NCBI GenBank assembly: GCA_000806155.1
Contig: JWKX01000007.1
Location: forward strand, 1 to 64,000
Direction: 5' to 3'
Source of the DNA: an archaeon GW2011_AR18
GTDB taxonomy: Archaea; Nanobdellota; Nanobdellia; SCGC-AAA011-G17; GW2011-AR18
DNA: 64,000 nt
Shown piece after piece: positions 1 to 7,625 of the stretch (the first letter of the stretch is position 1; the number at the start of each line of letters is the position of its first letter). The translations under genes were made by a program, and so were the position numbers. The notes beneath the pieces are model-generated. The model was not told the origin of the DNA, did not search any database, and was given only the letters and a program-made list of their open reading frames with translations.

Positions 1-201
1 TTCCCCTTTTACATACATATCTACCTGATTATTTTCTTGCATTGTTGTACACTTGTATGAACTTCCAGAACTCATTATATCAGCTAATTTTCCTGAGAAC
101 TTATCAGAATTTCCAGTTGTAGATGTCTCTGTATTCTTTGAACATGCCCCTAACATCAATAATCCTAGGACCATTATAATTAAAATAGCATCTTTTTTCA
201 T
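1..201 (-). CDS. Putative lipoprotein, partial (runs off window start)
   Basis: Reverse-strand reading MKKDAILIIMVLGLLMLGACSKNTETSTTGNSDKFSGKL...; signal peptide with lipobox LGAC. Confidence 0.7.
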   Translation of the reverse strand, partial: MKKDAILIIMVLGLLMLGACSKNTETSTTGNSDKFSGKLADIMSSGSSYKCTTMQENNQVDMYVKGE

Positions 202-271
202 TTTTTTTCCTCCATAATGTTTATAAGTTTCATAGTTTTATCTCTATTTAAATTTAATCAAAAATGGAATT

Positions 272-316
272 GTCGCAAATTAGGGACTTTGTTCAAGCTG
301 TCACATTAAGGGGCTT
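272..316. repeat. Left pair of ~17-bp repeats (GTCGCAAATTAGGGACTT, GTCACATTAAGGGGCTT)
   Basis: Two similar copies at 272-289 and 300-316; reverse-complement counterparts at 2414-2430 and 2452-2469. Confidence 0.7.
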
Positions 317-354
317 ATAAGTTGTAAACTGAGTGGATGTGAAGTAGAATGGTA

Positions 355-723
355 TTATAATACCTCTAAAATAAAATCTTTTATCACTTTGTCTTTAGAT
401 TTTAGATAATTTTGTTTCCATTCCTCAGTTTCAACGTATCTTATCATTTTATTTTCTTTACATTTTGGGCATATTGCTGGATTTCCAATACTTTTCTTGC
501 TAGTCCACTTATAACTACATTTAATACATAAATAGTCTTTAGATTCTCTTATTGTTAGATTCATATATTCCATAAATTTATCTTCTGCTTTTTTTATAAT
601 CTCTTTTTTACAAATTTCTGAACAAACATAAATATCTAAATGTGGATTTAGTTCACTTTTTTTAATAAGTATTTTTGAGTTAAAGAAGCTTAGACTTTTA
701 TTACAATTTTTACACTTTACCAT
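355..723 (-). CDS. Zinc-ribbon protein of unknown function
   Basis: CKNC...C...C and CIKC...CPKC motifs. Confidence 0.6.
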   Translation of the reverse strand: MVKCKNCNKSLSFFNSKILIKKSELNPHLDIYVCSEICKKEIIKKAEDKFMEYMNLTIRESKDYLCIKCSYKWTSKKSIGNPAICPKCKENKMIRYVETEEWKQNYLKSKDKVIKDFILEVL

Positions 724-816
724 TAGTCTTCCAGTATTATTTTTTCTCCTTTTAGTCTTATCATATAAGTAACTCAGGTTATAATAATTAATTCTTGAGA
801 TACTTTCTTGATAGAG

Positions 817-1758
817 TTATTCATAAATATCATCTTCTATTGCTTCAATAATGATATTTAATCCATCATCATCCAATTCATCACATATTTCAGGAAAATT
901 TTTCTTAATAAATCTTAATATTTGATTAGAACTAACATCCCCTTTTGGAAAATCTCTATGAAACATAACCTTTTCTTTATACTTTTCTATATCATCATCT
1001 GATAAATCTTCCCATTTATCCTCCTCATTATTTGTAGCTTCTTTATTATTTTCATCTGTATATTCATTCGTAATTTTACTACTTTCTTGTGCTTTTGTTT
1101 TTATTTCATTAAATCTTTCCTCTATTTTTTTATCAATGTCTTCATTAATTTTTATGTCTTTACTTGTAGAGGTTATCTCATCAGACCTAAATTCTTCCCA
1201 TTCAACTTTACCACTTTCTATAACTTTCTTTAATTGTTTTTCTTGAGGGTTTAAACCACTTTTACCAGTTTTTATTTCAAGAAATATAACCTTTTTAATG
1301 TTTTTTTCATTCATTCCATCAAAAATAATATAGTCTATAGGAGAACCCATAAATCTCATATCAGCAGGATGATAAAGAAATTTCGGCAGGTATGGAACCA
1401 TCTGCTCCCACAATTTTCCCATTAACCCACTTCTTGACCTCATTACAGAAAGTTTCATTGCTTCTTTTATTAATTCTTTATATTCTGACTCTAATGAGGC
1501 TATTCTATTTTCATGATTTACTTGGATTTCTTTTAAGGTTTTTTCGTGTGATGTTTGGAATTCACCTTTTATTTTTTCAAATTCTTTTTGGTTTTCAATT
1601 AATTGTTTTTCGGTATTAGAGATTCTTATTTCATATTCTTTTTCTAGTTCTGCTTTTTTTGTTCCCCACTTCTTCTGTTCAGCGATATATTTACCTAGAA
1701 AATAACCTATAATAATAAATATAACTATTACTAAAATCCAAATTACGATATTTGCCAT
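817..1758 (-). CDS. Membrane-anchored coiled-coil protein with Holliday-junction-resolvase-related nuclease domain
   Basis: N-terminal TM helix, coiled coil, then FMGSPIDYIIFDG...KKVIFLEIKTGKSGLNPQEKQLKKVI, resembling Endonuc_Holl/PD-(D/E)XK-type proteins. Confidence 0.65.
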   Translation of the reverse strand: MANIVIWILVIVIFIIIGYFLGKYIAEQKKWGTKKAELEKEYEIRISNTEKQLIENQKEFEKIKGEFQTSHEKTLKEIQVNHENRIASLESEYKELIKEAMKLSVMRSRSGLMGKLWEQMVPYLPKFLYHPADMRFMGSPIDYIIFDGMNEKNIKKVIFLEIKTGKSGLNPQEKQLKKVIESGKVEWEEFRSDEITSTSKDIKINEDIDKKIEERFNEIKTKAQESSKITNEYTDENNKEATNNEEDKWEDLSDDDIEKYKEKVMFHRDFPKGDVSSNQILRFIKKNFPEICDELDDDGLNIIIEAIEDDIYE

Positions 1759-1895
1759 TTATATTTCTATTTAACTCCTATTTGTCTATAGCTTATTTAA
1801 TAATATTCTTATACTTTTTAAGTTAAACTCTTTTATAAATATCACCGAAAATGTACTATTTCGTGAATTATCACCCTATAAATAGAAAAAACAAA

Positions 1896-2156
1896 TTATT
1901 TTTGAGAAAAATAATAAGTTATAGCCGAACCAATAAGTCCAGAGAATACAGTAGATATTGCTAAAATAATATTAACTGCACTATCTACTTCTATTTTTTC
2001 AGAATAAAGCAGAAATATTACACCAATTAAAGTAACGTTCAATAATAAGAACATATAAAGTAATAAATTATCTGCTAATCTTACTCTTGCCCTTTCTCTT
2101 GTTTGTTCAGCAGTAACATTCTTAGACATTATAGTAAGAATATCATTATCTGACAT
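1896..2156 (-). CDS. Small two-TM membrane protein
   Basis: Two hydrophobic segments; start overlaps stop of upstream ORF (ATGA type). Confidence 0.55.
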   Translation of the reverse strand: MSDNDILTIMSKNVTAEQTRERARVRLADNLLLYMFLLLNVTLIGVIFLLYSEKIEVDSAVNIILAISTVFSGLIGSAITYYFSQK

Positions 2157-2377
2157 TAGAATTCACCTTTTTTCTTAGCTGATTCTAATTTTAATTCCCC
2201 ACAATCAACCTTATTACATACATAAACAATTACAGGAACACCAAAACTAGGATTAAAATCTATTTGACTGCCTTTTCTTGATACTTGTGTAAGAGCATAA
2301 AAACCATCGACTCTAACCCATTCATGTTCATGTTTATTTTCTTTAATTTTAGATTTTTCTTGATTTTTCTCTTCCAT
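2156..2377 (-). CDS. Hypothetical protein, first gene of a four-gene minus-strand operon
   Basis: ORF with overlap to next gene; TATA-like CTTTATATCC upstream on the minus strand. Confidence 0.5.
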   Translation of the reverse strand: MEEKNQEKSKIKENKHEHEWVRVDGFYALTQVSRKGSQIDFNPSFGVPVIVYVCNKVDCGELKLESAKKKGEF

Positions 2378-2413
2378 TAAAATAGAGATTATTTTTTGGA
2401 TATAAAGATTTCT

Positions 2414-2469
2414 AAGTCCCTTAATGTGACAAAAAGCATAGCAAAGGTTAAAAGTCCCTAGAATACGAC
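2414..2469. repeat. Right pair of repeats, inverted relative to 272-316
   Basis: AAGTCCCTTAATGTGAC (2414-2430) and AAGTCCCTAGAATACGAC (2452-2469). Confidence 0.7.
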
Positions 2470-2482
2470 AGAGTCATCAAAA

Positions 2483-2608
2483 ATGAAAATATTTATTGAA
2501 AGGACTAACGAGCATAAGGAAGTTAAGGAAGCATCTACTGTTAAGGAATTATTGAAGATTCTTGATATTAATCCTAAATTTATTTATGCTTTAATAAAAT
2601 ATGGCTAA
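2483..2608 (+). pseudogene. Truncated ubiquitin-like sulfur carrier (ThiS/MoaD/SAMP-like)
   Basis: MKIFIERTNEHKEVKEASTVKELLKILDINPKFIYALIKYG*; beta-grasp N-terminal half, stops before the expected C-terminal half and Gly-Gly. Confidence 0.5.
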
Positions 2609-3047
2609 TGAAATACCTGATACACTGTCCTCAGTAGATTATGCAACATTAACCGAACAACTTAGGGATATTATATCTAGGCTTGATACAATATATTCTA
2701 GGCTTGATACAATATATAGATTGGGTGGTGATAATCCTGTAATGGATAGGATTGATGCTGGAGTAGATAGGATTGATGCTGGAGTAGATAGGATTGATGC
2801 AAGACTTTTTAATATTGACTCAAGACTTACTGCTATGAGAAACTCTTTAAGAAATAGTGATCGCATATATAGATTGGGTGGTGATAATCCTGTAATGAGT
2901 AGGATTGATGTCGGAGTGGATAGGATTGATGCAGGAGCATCAGGAATTGCTGCAAGACTTTTTAATATTGACTCAAGACTTACTGCTATGAGAAACTCTT
3001 TAAGAAATAGTGATCGCATAAATGGTTATGGTCATTATTGGGATTAG
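2601..3047 (+). CDS. Repeat/coiled-coil protein with heptad RIDAGVD units
   Basis: RIDAGVDRIDAGVDRIDARLFNIDSRLTAMRNSLRNSDRIYRLGGDNPVM repeated at a 153-bp period. Confidence 0.55.
   Translation: MANEIPDTLSSVDYATLTEQLRDIISRLDTIYSRLDTIYRLGGDNPVMDRIDAGVDRIDAGVDRIDARLFNIDSRLTAMRNSLRNSDRIYRLGGDNPVMSRIDVGVDRIDAGASGIAARLFNIDSRLTAMRNSLRNSDRINGYGHYWD
2714..3019 (+). repeat. 153-bp near-identical tandem duplication (2 copies) with nested 21-bp repeats
   Basis: atatagattgggtggtgataatcctgtaatg at 2714 and 2867; gcaagactttttaatattgactc... at 2799 and 2952; offset 153 in both cases. Confidence 0.85.
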
Positions 3048-3086
3048 GCATATAATTTATAAATTTTTCATTTGTTCTATTTAGTT

Positions 3087-3929
3087 ATGGTCTGCAAGAA
3101 ATGTATTGAATCTCCTGTAATCAAGCTATTAGCCAAGAATGATCATATTGGTGTTGCTGTTTCTGGTGGTAAAGACTCTACAACTCTTCTTTACTTATTG
3201 AATAAATTAGTAAAATCCCGTAAAGACATGAAACTTACTGCTATTGCTATTGATGAAGGTATCAAAGGTTATCGTGATGTTTCTTTGGATTTTCTTAAAA
3301 ATTTCTGCAATAAAAATAGTATAGAATTAAAAATATTTTCTTATGAGGCTAATTTTGGCAAACCTTTAGACAGTATTTTAGATGCTAATAAGAATATTAT
3401 CCCCTGTTCTATCTGTGGTGTTTTCAGAAGATACTTATTGAATAAGAACTCTAAAGAATTAGGTTTTACTAAACTTGCTACTGGTCATAATATGGATGAT
3501 GAATCTCAGACTATATTGATGAATTATTTTAGGAATAATATTAATATTTCAGCTCGTTTAGGTCCTATAACTGGTGTTATTAATAGTAAAAATTTTATCA
3601 AAAGAATCAAACCTTTATATTTCTTGACAGAAAAAGAAGTTACTACTTACTCTTACATTATGGGTTTCATGGATAATTATATGGAATGTCCTCATAATTC
3701 TCAATCCTATAGGGGGCATATTCGTGATATGATTAATGATTTTGAATCTAAATATCCTGGTACTAAACATGGTATTATAACATCTTTCCTAGAAATTCTC
3801 CCTTTATTGAAAGCTAATGTTGATTACAATAAAGATCTTAAGAGCTGTTCTGTTTGTGGAGAGCCTTCTTCTAAAGATGTTTGTCAGGCTTGTAATTATG
3901 CTGAGACTATTGTTAATAAAATGAAATGA
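3087..3929 (+). CDS. tRNA 2-thiolation ATPase, Ncs6/TtuA/CTU1-type
   Basis: PP-loop VAVSGGKDSTTLLYLL, N- and C-terminal zinc motifs (CSVCGEPSS..CQAC). Confidence 0.8.
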   Translation: MVCKKCIESPVIKLLAKNDHIGVAVSGGKDSTTLLYLLNKLVKSRKDMKLTAIAIDEGIKGYRDVSLDFLKNFCNKNSIELKIFSYEANFGKPLDSILDANKNIIPCSICGVFRRYLLNKNSKELGFTKLATGHNMDDESQTILMNYFRNNINISARLGPITGVINSKNFIKRIKPLYFLTEKEVTTYSYIMGFMDNYMECPHNSQSYRGHIRDMINDFESKYPGTKHGIITSFLEILPLLKANVDYNKDLKSCSVCGEPSSKDVCQACNYAETIVNKMK

Positions 3930-3930
3930 A

Positions 3931-3972
3931 TGTAGTCACCCATATGTAGAATTTGCTAAAACTGTAGTCACC
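3931..3972 (+). repeat. Direct repeat TGTAGTCACC x2
   Basis: tgtagtcacc at 3931-3940 and 3963-3972, 32 bp apart. Confidence 0.6.
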
Positions 3973-4067
3973 TCATTATATTCTTCATTATATATGTTAA
4001 AAGTTATACATTTTACAGTGAATTAAATTTATATACTACCTGAATATGATGTTATAGAGGTATTAGT

Positions 4068-4397
4068 ATGGATTACGATCAAGAAGTGAATATTGCATGT
4101 ACTAGCTGTTCTAAAAAAGTTCCTATTTCACAGGCTACTTATGGTACTGGTAAGTCTTTAATTTGTTTTAGTTGTTATAATCTTATAGCTAGAGGTGCTA
4201 AGCCTGACCGTATTGTCCAGTCTGCTGAAGCTCCTGAAAAAGTTAATTATAAATGTAATAACTGTGGTTATAATTTTTCCAGATCTGTCAGTTTCCACTT
4301 TGGTGGTACCTGTTTTAACTGCGGTAAGTATGCTGTTGAAGTTTTGAAAAGTAATGAAGTTATGATGAAGGACAGGAAGTCATTACTTGATTATTGA
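4068..4397 (+). CDS. Zinc-ribbon protein with two CxxC pairs
   Basis: CTSC...CFSC and CNNC...CFNC. Confidence 0.6.
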   Translation: MDYDQEVNIACTSCSKKVPISQATYGTGKSLICFSCYNLIARGAKPDRIVQSAEAPEKVNYKCNNCGYNFSRSVSFHFGGTCFNCGKYAVEVLKSNEVMMKDRKSLLDY

Positions 4398-4412
4398 TTT
4401 TTTACTATAATT

Positions 4413-4886
4413 ATGGATTACGATATCATTTTCAATTCTTACAATTCATTGCATGAGGAAGAACAATTAAAGAAGCTTGATTTGATTTCTGCATTTCTTA
4501 AAGTTAATAAATCAGATAAGTTATTAGATATTGGTTCTGGTACTGGTATTTCTACTGATTTTTTTGATTGTTTCTCTGTTGGTATTGATCCGTCTTTTAA
4601 TATGCTTAGATTATCTAAAGGGTATAGGATTAATGCTTTTGCTGAATCTTTGCCTTTCAAGGATAATTCTTTTGATATTATCTTGGCTTTGACTTCTATT
4701 CATAACTTTAATAATGTTGATCTAGCTATTGAAGAAATTAAAAGAATTTCTAAGACTAATTCTAAAATAGTTATTACTTTATTAAAAAAATCTCCTAAGT
4801 TTAGTTCTATTAAAAAGAAACTATTAAGTAATTTTAAATTTAAGACTTTAGAAGAGGAAAGAGATGTTATTTTTTATAAGATTTAG
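4413..4886 (+). CDS. Class I SAM-dependent methyltransferase
   Basis: LLDIGSGTGISTDFF and SFDIILALTSIHNF motifs. Confidence 0.75.
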   Translation: MDYDIIFNSYNSLHEEEQLKKLDLISAFLKVNKSDKLLDIGSGTGISTDFFDCFSVGIDPSFNMLRLSKGYRINAFAESLPFKDNSFDIILALTSIHNFNNVDLAIEEIKRISKTNSKIVITLLKKSPKFSSIKKKLLSNFKFKTLEEERDVIFYKI

Positions 4887-4898
4887 AGAAAGCATCTT

Positions 4899-5834
4899 TT
4901 GAATCTAGTTCAGCTTTATAATCCTACTACAAACCCTATATACTATAAAAAGAAACTATTTAAACTAAGTCTTTCATCTCTCACTCCTATGACAACAAAA
5001 GAGGGGCAGGTTTCAAATCTTATTGGTATTGCAGCAACTAAATTAGCTAATGAGATCTCTGCTACTAGTATTCTCTCTTTTGAAAGGTCTGCTTCTGATC
5101 TGTATTCTGATTCTTTGTATCATGAGATTAAAGTCTCTCTTTTCAAGAAAGTTGGTTACTCTCAGTACATTAAAACTGAATATAAGACTAAGATTAAAAA
5201 ACCTTCTTTAGGTTCTATGATACCTATTAAGGAATTGATTGCAGAAGCTTATTATAATAAATATCTCTCAAAAGGCGAGACTATTGTATGTATTCAGGAT
5301 GATTCTTTTGATAATGGCTTTAAAGGTTATTTATCAATAATTAATATCGACGCTCTTTTTTCTGATAATAATACTAGTATCTTATATGAAAATGTCCATC
5401 CTGATATAATTGATTCAATTATAGAAATAGCTTTAGAGATATCAAAATATGGGAGAGAAGGAAAGAAAGTCGGCACTGCTTTTATTATTGGTCCTAAAGA
5501 AATTTTGAAATATTCTAAGCAGTTGATAATAAATCCTTTCCAGTATATAGAGCCTGAGAAGAAGAAGATTACTGATCTTGAATTACGTGAGACTATCAAA
5601 GAATTCTCTCAGTTGGATGGTGTTTTCATGATTGATAATGATGGCACTATCTTATCATCCGGGACTTACATTGATATTGATACAGAAGGTTTGAATCTCC
5701 CTCAGGGTCTTGGTACTAAACATCGTAATTGTGCAGCTATCACAGCTAAGACTTCTGCTATAGCTTTTGTTGTCTCATCTTCTGGTGGTAAGATTAAAGT
5801 TTTCAAGAATGGTAAGATTGTAATGACTATTTAA
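4899..5834 (+). CDS. dacZ: Diadenylate cyclase (archaeal DacZ-like, DisA_N domain)
   Basis: C-terminal LDGVFMIDNDGTILSSGTYIDID...GLGTKHRNCAAITAKTSAIAFVVSSSGGKIKVFKNGKI. Confidence 0.75.
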   Translation: MNLVQLYNPTTNPIYYKKKLFKLSLSSLTPMTTKEGQVSNLIGIAATKLANEISATSILSFERSASDLYSDSLYHEIKVSLFKKVGYSQYIKTEYKTKIKKPSLGSMIPIKELIAEAYYNKYLSKGETIVCIQDDSFDNGFKGYLSIINIDALFSDNNTSILYENVHPDIIDSIIEIALEISKYGREGKKVGTAFIIGPKEILKYSKQLIINPFQYIEPEKKKITDLELRETIKEFSQLDGVFMIDNDGTILSSGTYIDIDTEGLNLPQGLGTKHRNCAAITAKTSAIAFVVSSSGGKIKVFKNGKIVMTI

Positions 5835-6199
5835 TTCATTATCCTGTCTTTTAAAGAATCTACTTGTTCTTCTATTGTCTCTACTTCATCCTCAATCTCG
5901 TCAAGGATTCTTACTAATTCTTCATTATCTTTATTTTTTCTTGCATATGGATTATCGTTTAATGTTATTAACAGTTCTAGGAGGATTTCATGCATTTTAT
6001 TTAAGTCTTTGAGGTTGAGATTATTTGCAATTGCTCTGGCTCTAAGGTCTTGGAAACTTCCTATATGAATTAATGCTTCGGCTATAATCTTCTTTGGTAA
6101 GTATTTTCTCAAAGCCTCTATTTTTCTTTCATCTAGACCATTTATTTTTGATATGTTTTTTCTTGGAGGAATATCAATGTTTAATATGGGTATATGCAT
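5831..6199 (-). CDS. Hypothetical helical protein
   Basis: Complete ORF. Confidence 0.45.
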   Translation of the reverse strand: MHIPILNIDIPPRKNISKINGLDERKIEALRKYLPKKIIAEALIHIGSFQDLRARAIANNLNLKDLNKMHEILLELLITLNDNPYARKNKDNEELVRILDEIEDEVETIEEQVDSLKDRIMN

Positions 6200-6261
6200 A
6201 TTATAACAGATTTTTACTATTTTATAAAGATTTTTAAAGCTTTAACTTTCTCTATTTGTAT

Positions 6262-6381
6262 GCCCCTGTAGCGCAGCCTGGATTTTATTAAACTAGATAG
6301 CGCGTCAGGTTCCTAACCTGTAGGTCGTGGGAGGTTAAATCATGCGTGGTTTAATCAACGAATTCAAATCCCATCAGGGGC
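6262..6381 (+). tRNA. tRNA-Arg(CCT) with two introns (D-loop 6284-6298, T-arm 6332-6362)
   Basis: GCCCCTG/CAGGGGC acceptor; GCGC D-stem; anticodon loop TTCCTAA; T-arm GTGGG/TTCAAAT/CCCAT restored only after removing 15 and 31 nt. Confidence 0.85.
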
Positions 6382-6772
6382 GTATTGTTGATGCGAATGT
6401 TGTTATTGTTGCACCTAAGAATAATCCGTACATTACACTATCATTTAATTTTAGTAATAATGCAGCTCCTATTGTTAACAGGCAGAATATTACTATTGAT
6501 AGATATTTCCACCCGTCATATGTTCTCTTCTGTTTTTCATAATCCTGCTGTATTTTATTTTGTTCTTGCTGGCATTTGTTTATCTGTTCCTGTGTTGTAT
6601 TATCATATCCATTTACTGGCATAGGCTTTGACATATAACATTCATTGTACATTGGATAATTTGTATAATCATATTTAGGGAAGAATATGTTAGCTCCCAT
6701 GAATACTAATGGTATATATAGAATAATTATTATTGCTGCGAATAATATTATTTTCCAGGTTGTTCCTTTCAT
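6374..6772 (-). CDS. Membrane protein, hypothetical
   Basis: Several TM segments; stop codon overlaps the tRNA-Arg 3' end by 8 nt. Confidence 0.5.
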   Translation of the reverse strand: MKGTTWKIILFAAIIIILYIPLVFMGANIFFPKYDYTNYPMYNECYMSKPMPVNGYDNTTQEQINKCQQEQNKIQQDYEKQKRTYDGWKYLSIVIFCLLTIGAALLLKLNDSVMYGLFLGATITTFASTIRP

Positions 6773-6816
6773 ATATTGCCTTTATTTTTATTCTTATTTA
6801 AATCTTTTTAATTCAT

Positions 6817-7248
6817 TTAATTTGTCTTTAGGTTTTCTAGAAGTCTCTCTAATAATCCTCTTGTAGTATTTGGCAATCCTATAACCCTTAAAAATTCTTT
6901 TTCATGAGGTAAAATATGTGAAGCTGAGGGATCAGAATATGATTCATGTTTAATTCCATGCGGTGTACCTATCCATCTGTTCTGTGTAACATAAACTTTA
7001 TTTGTATCTGAATCATAATATGTAGCCTGTGAAATAGTATATCCATCTTCTGTGAATATTGCACTAACACGGAGTCCATCTTTTATTTCAGGAATTGCTA
7101 CATTATCTAGGCTTGTAAAAACAATATTCTCGCTTTTTGTCAATGGAGGAAATGAATTCTCCTTAGCAACTGATAAAAAATCCAAACCTGAACTTAACTG
7201 ATAAAGTCTTGCAGTATAATTATAGTCCCAATGCATATAAATTTTCAT
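6817..7248 (-). CDS. Hypothetical protein
   Basis: Complete ORF. Confidence 0.45.
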   Translation of the reverse strand: MKIYMHWDYNYTARLYQLSSGLDFLSVAKENSFPPLTKSENIVFTSLDNVAIPEIKDGLRVSAIFTEDGYTISQATYYDSDTNKVYVTQNRWIGTPHGIKHESYSDPSASHILPHEKEFLRVIGLPNTTRGLLERLLENLKTN

Positions 7249-7260
7249 TAAAATATCTAT

Positions 7261-7476
7261 TTAAGTTTTATTGTTGTTAATTATACTATTATCTTTCAAC
7301 TTAAGTGTTAATGTATAGATTAAAGAACAAATTAATGATAATAAAAAGTAAAGTGTATAAGAAGGATTATCTAGAAGATATGAAGTTGCCTGGATTATAT
7401 TATTAAATATAACAATCCCTAATGCTATAAAACTTAGAATAAATAATATTACAATATTGAATATTCCTTTGCTCAA
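7261..7476 (-). CDS. Small two-TM membrane protein (TTG start)
   Basis: Hydrophobic; start overlaps stop of the upstream 42-aa ORF. Confidence 0.4.
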   Translation of the reverse strand: MSKGIFNIVILFILSFIALGIVIFNNIIQATSYLLDNPSYTLYFLLSLICSLIYTLTLKLKDNSIINNNKT

Positions 7477-7601
7477 TTTATTACACCTGCAGTTATTAAG
7501 ATAATGCCTATTATCCCTATTATAAATCCTATAATACTTAGTATCTGTAAAACATTTAATGCTATCTGAAATTTCTTGGTATGTAATATCTTATTTTCCA
7601 T
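7473..7601 (-). CDS. 42-aa single/double-TM peptide
   Basis: MENKILHTKKFQIALNVLQILSIIGFIIGIIGIILITAGVIN; stop overlaps next start. Confidence 0.35.
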   Translation of the reverse strand: MENKILHTKKFQIALNVLQILSIIGFIIGIIGIILITAGVIN

Positions 7602-7625
7602 ATTATATTTAAGAATTTAAAGTTT

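Noticed and set aside
2639-3019. Minus-strand ORF across the 153-bp repeat
   Set aside because: Antisense of the repeat protein; repeat content explains its apparent order.
2714-3019. Possible CRISPR-like array
   Set aside because: Repeats are coding, in-frame and of 153-bp period without unique spacers. No CRISPR array or cas genes were seen in the window.
6342-6542. ORF MRGLINEFKSHQGRIV... on the plus strand
   Set aside because: Starts inside the tRNA-Arg T-arm intron and overlaps the opposite-strand membrane protein; not credible as coding.
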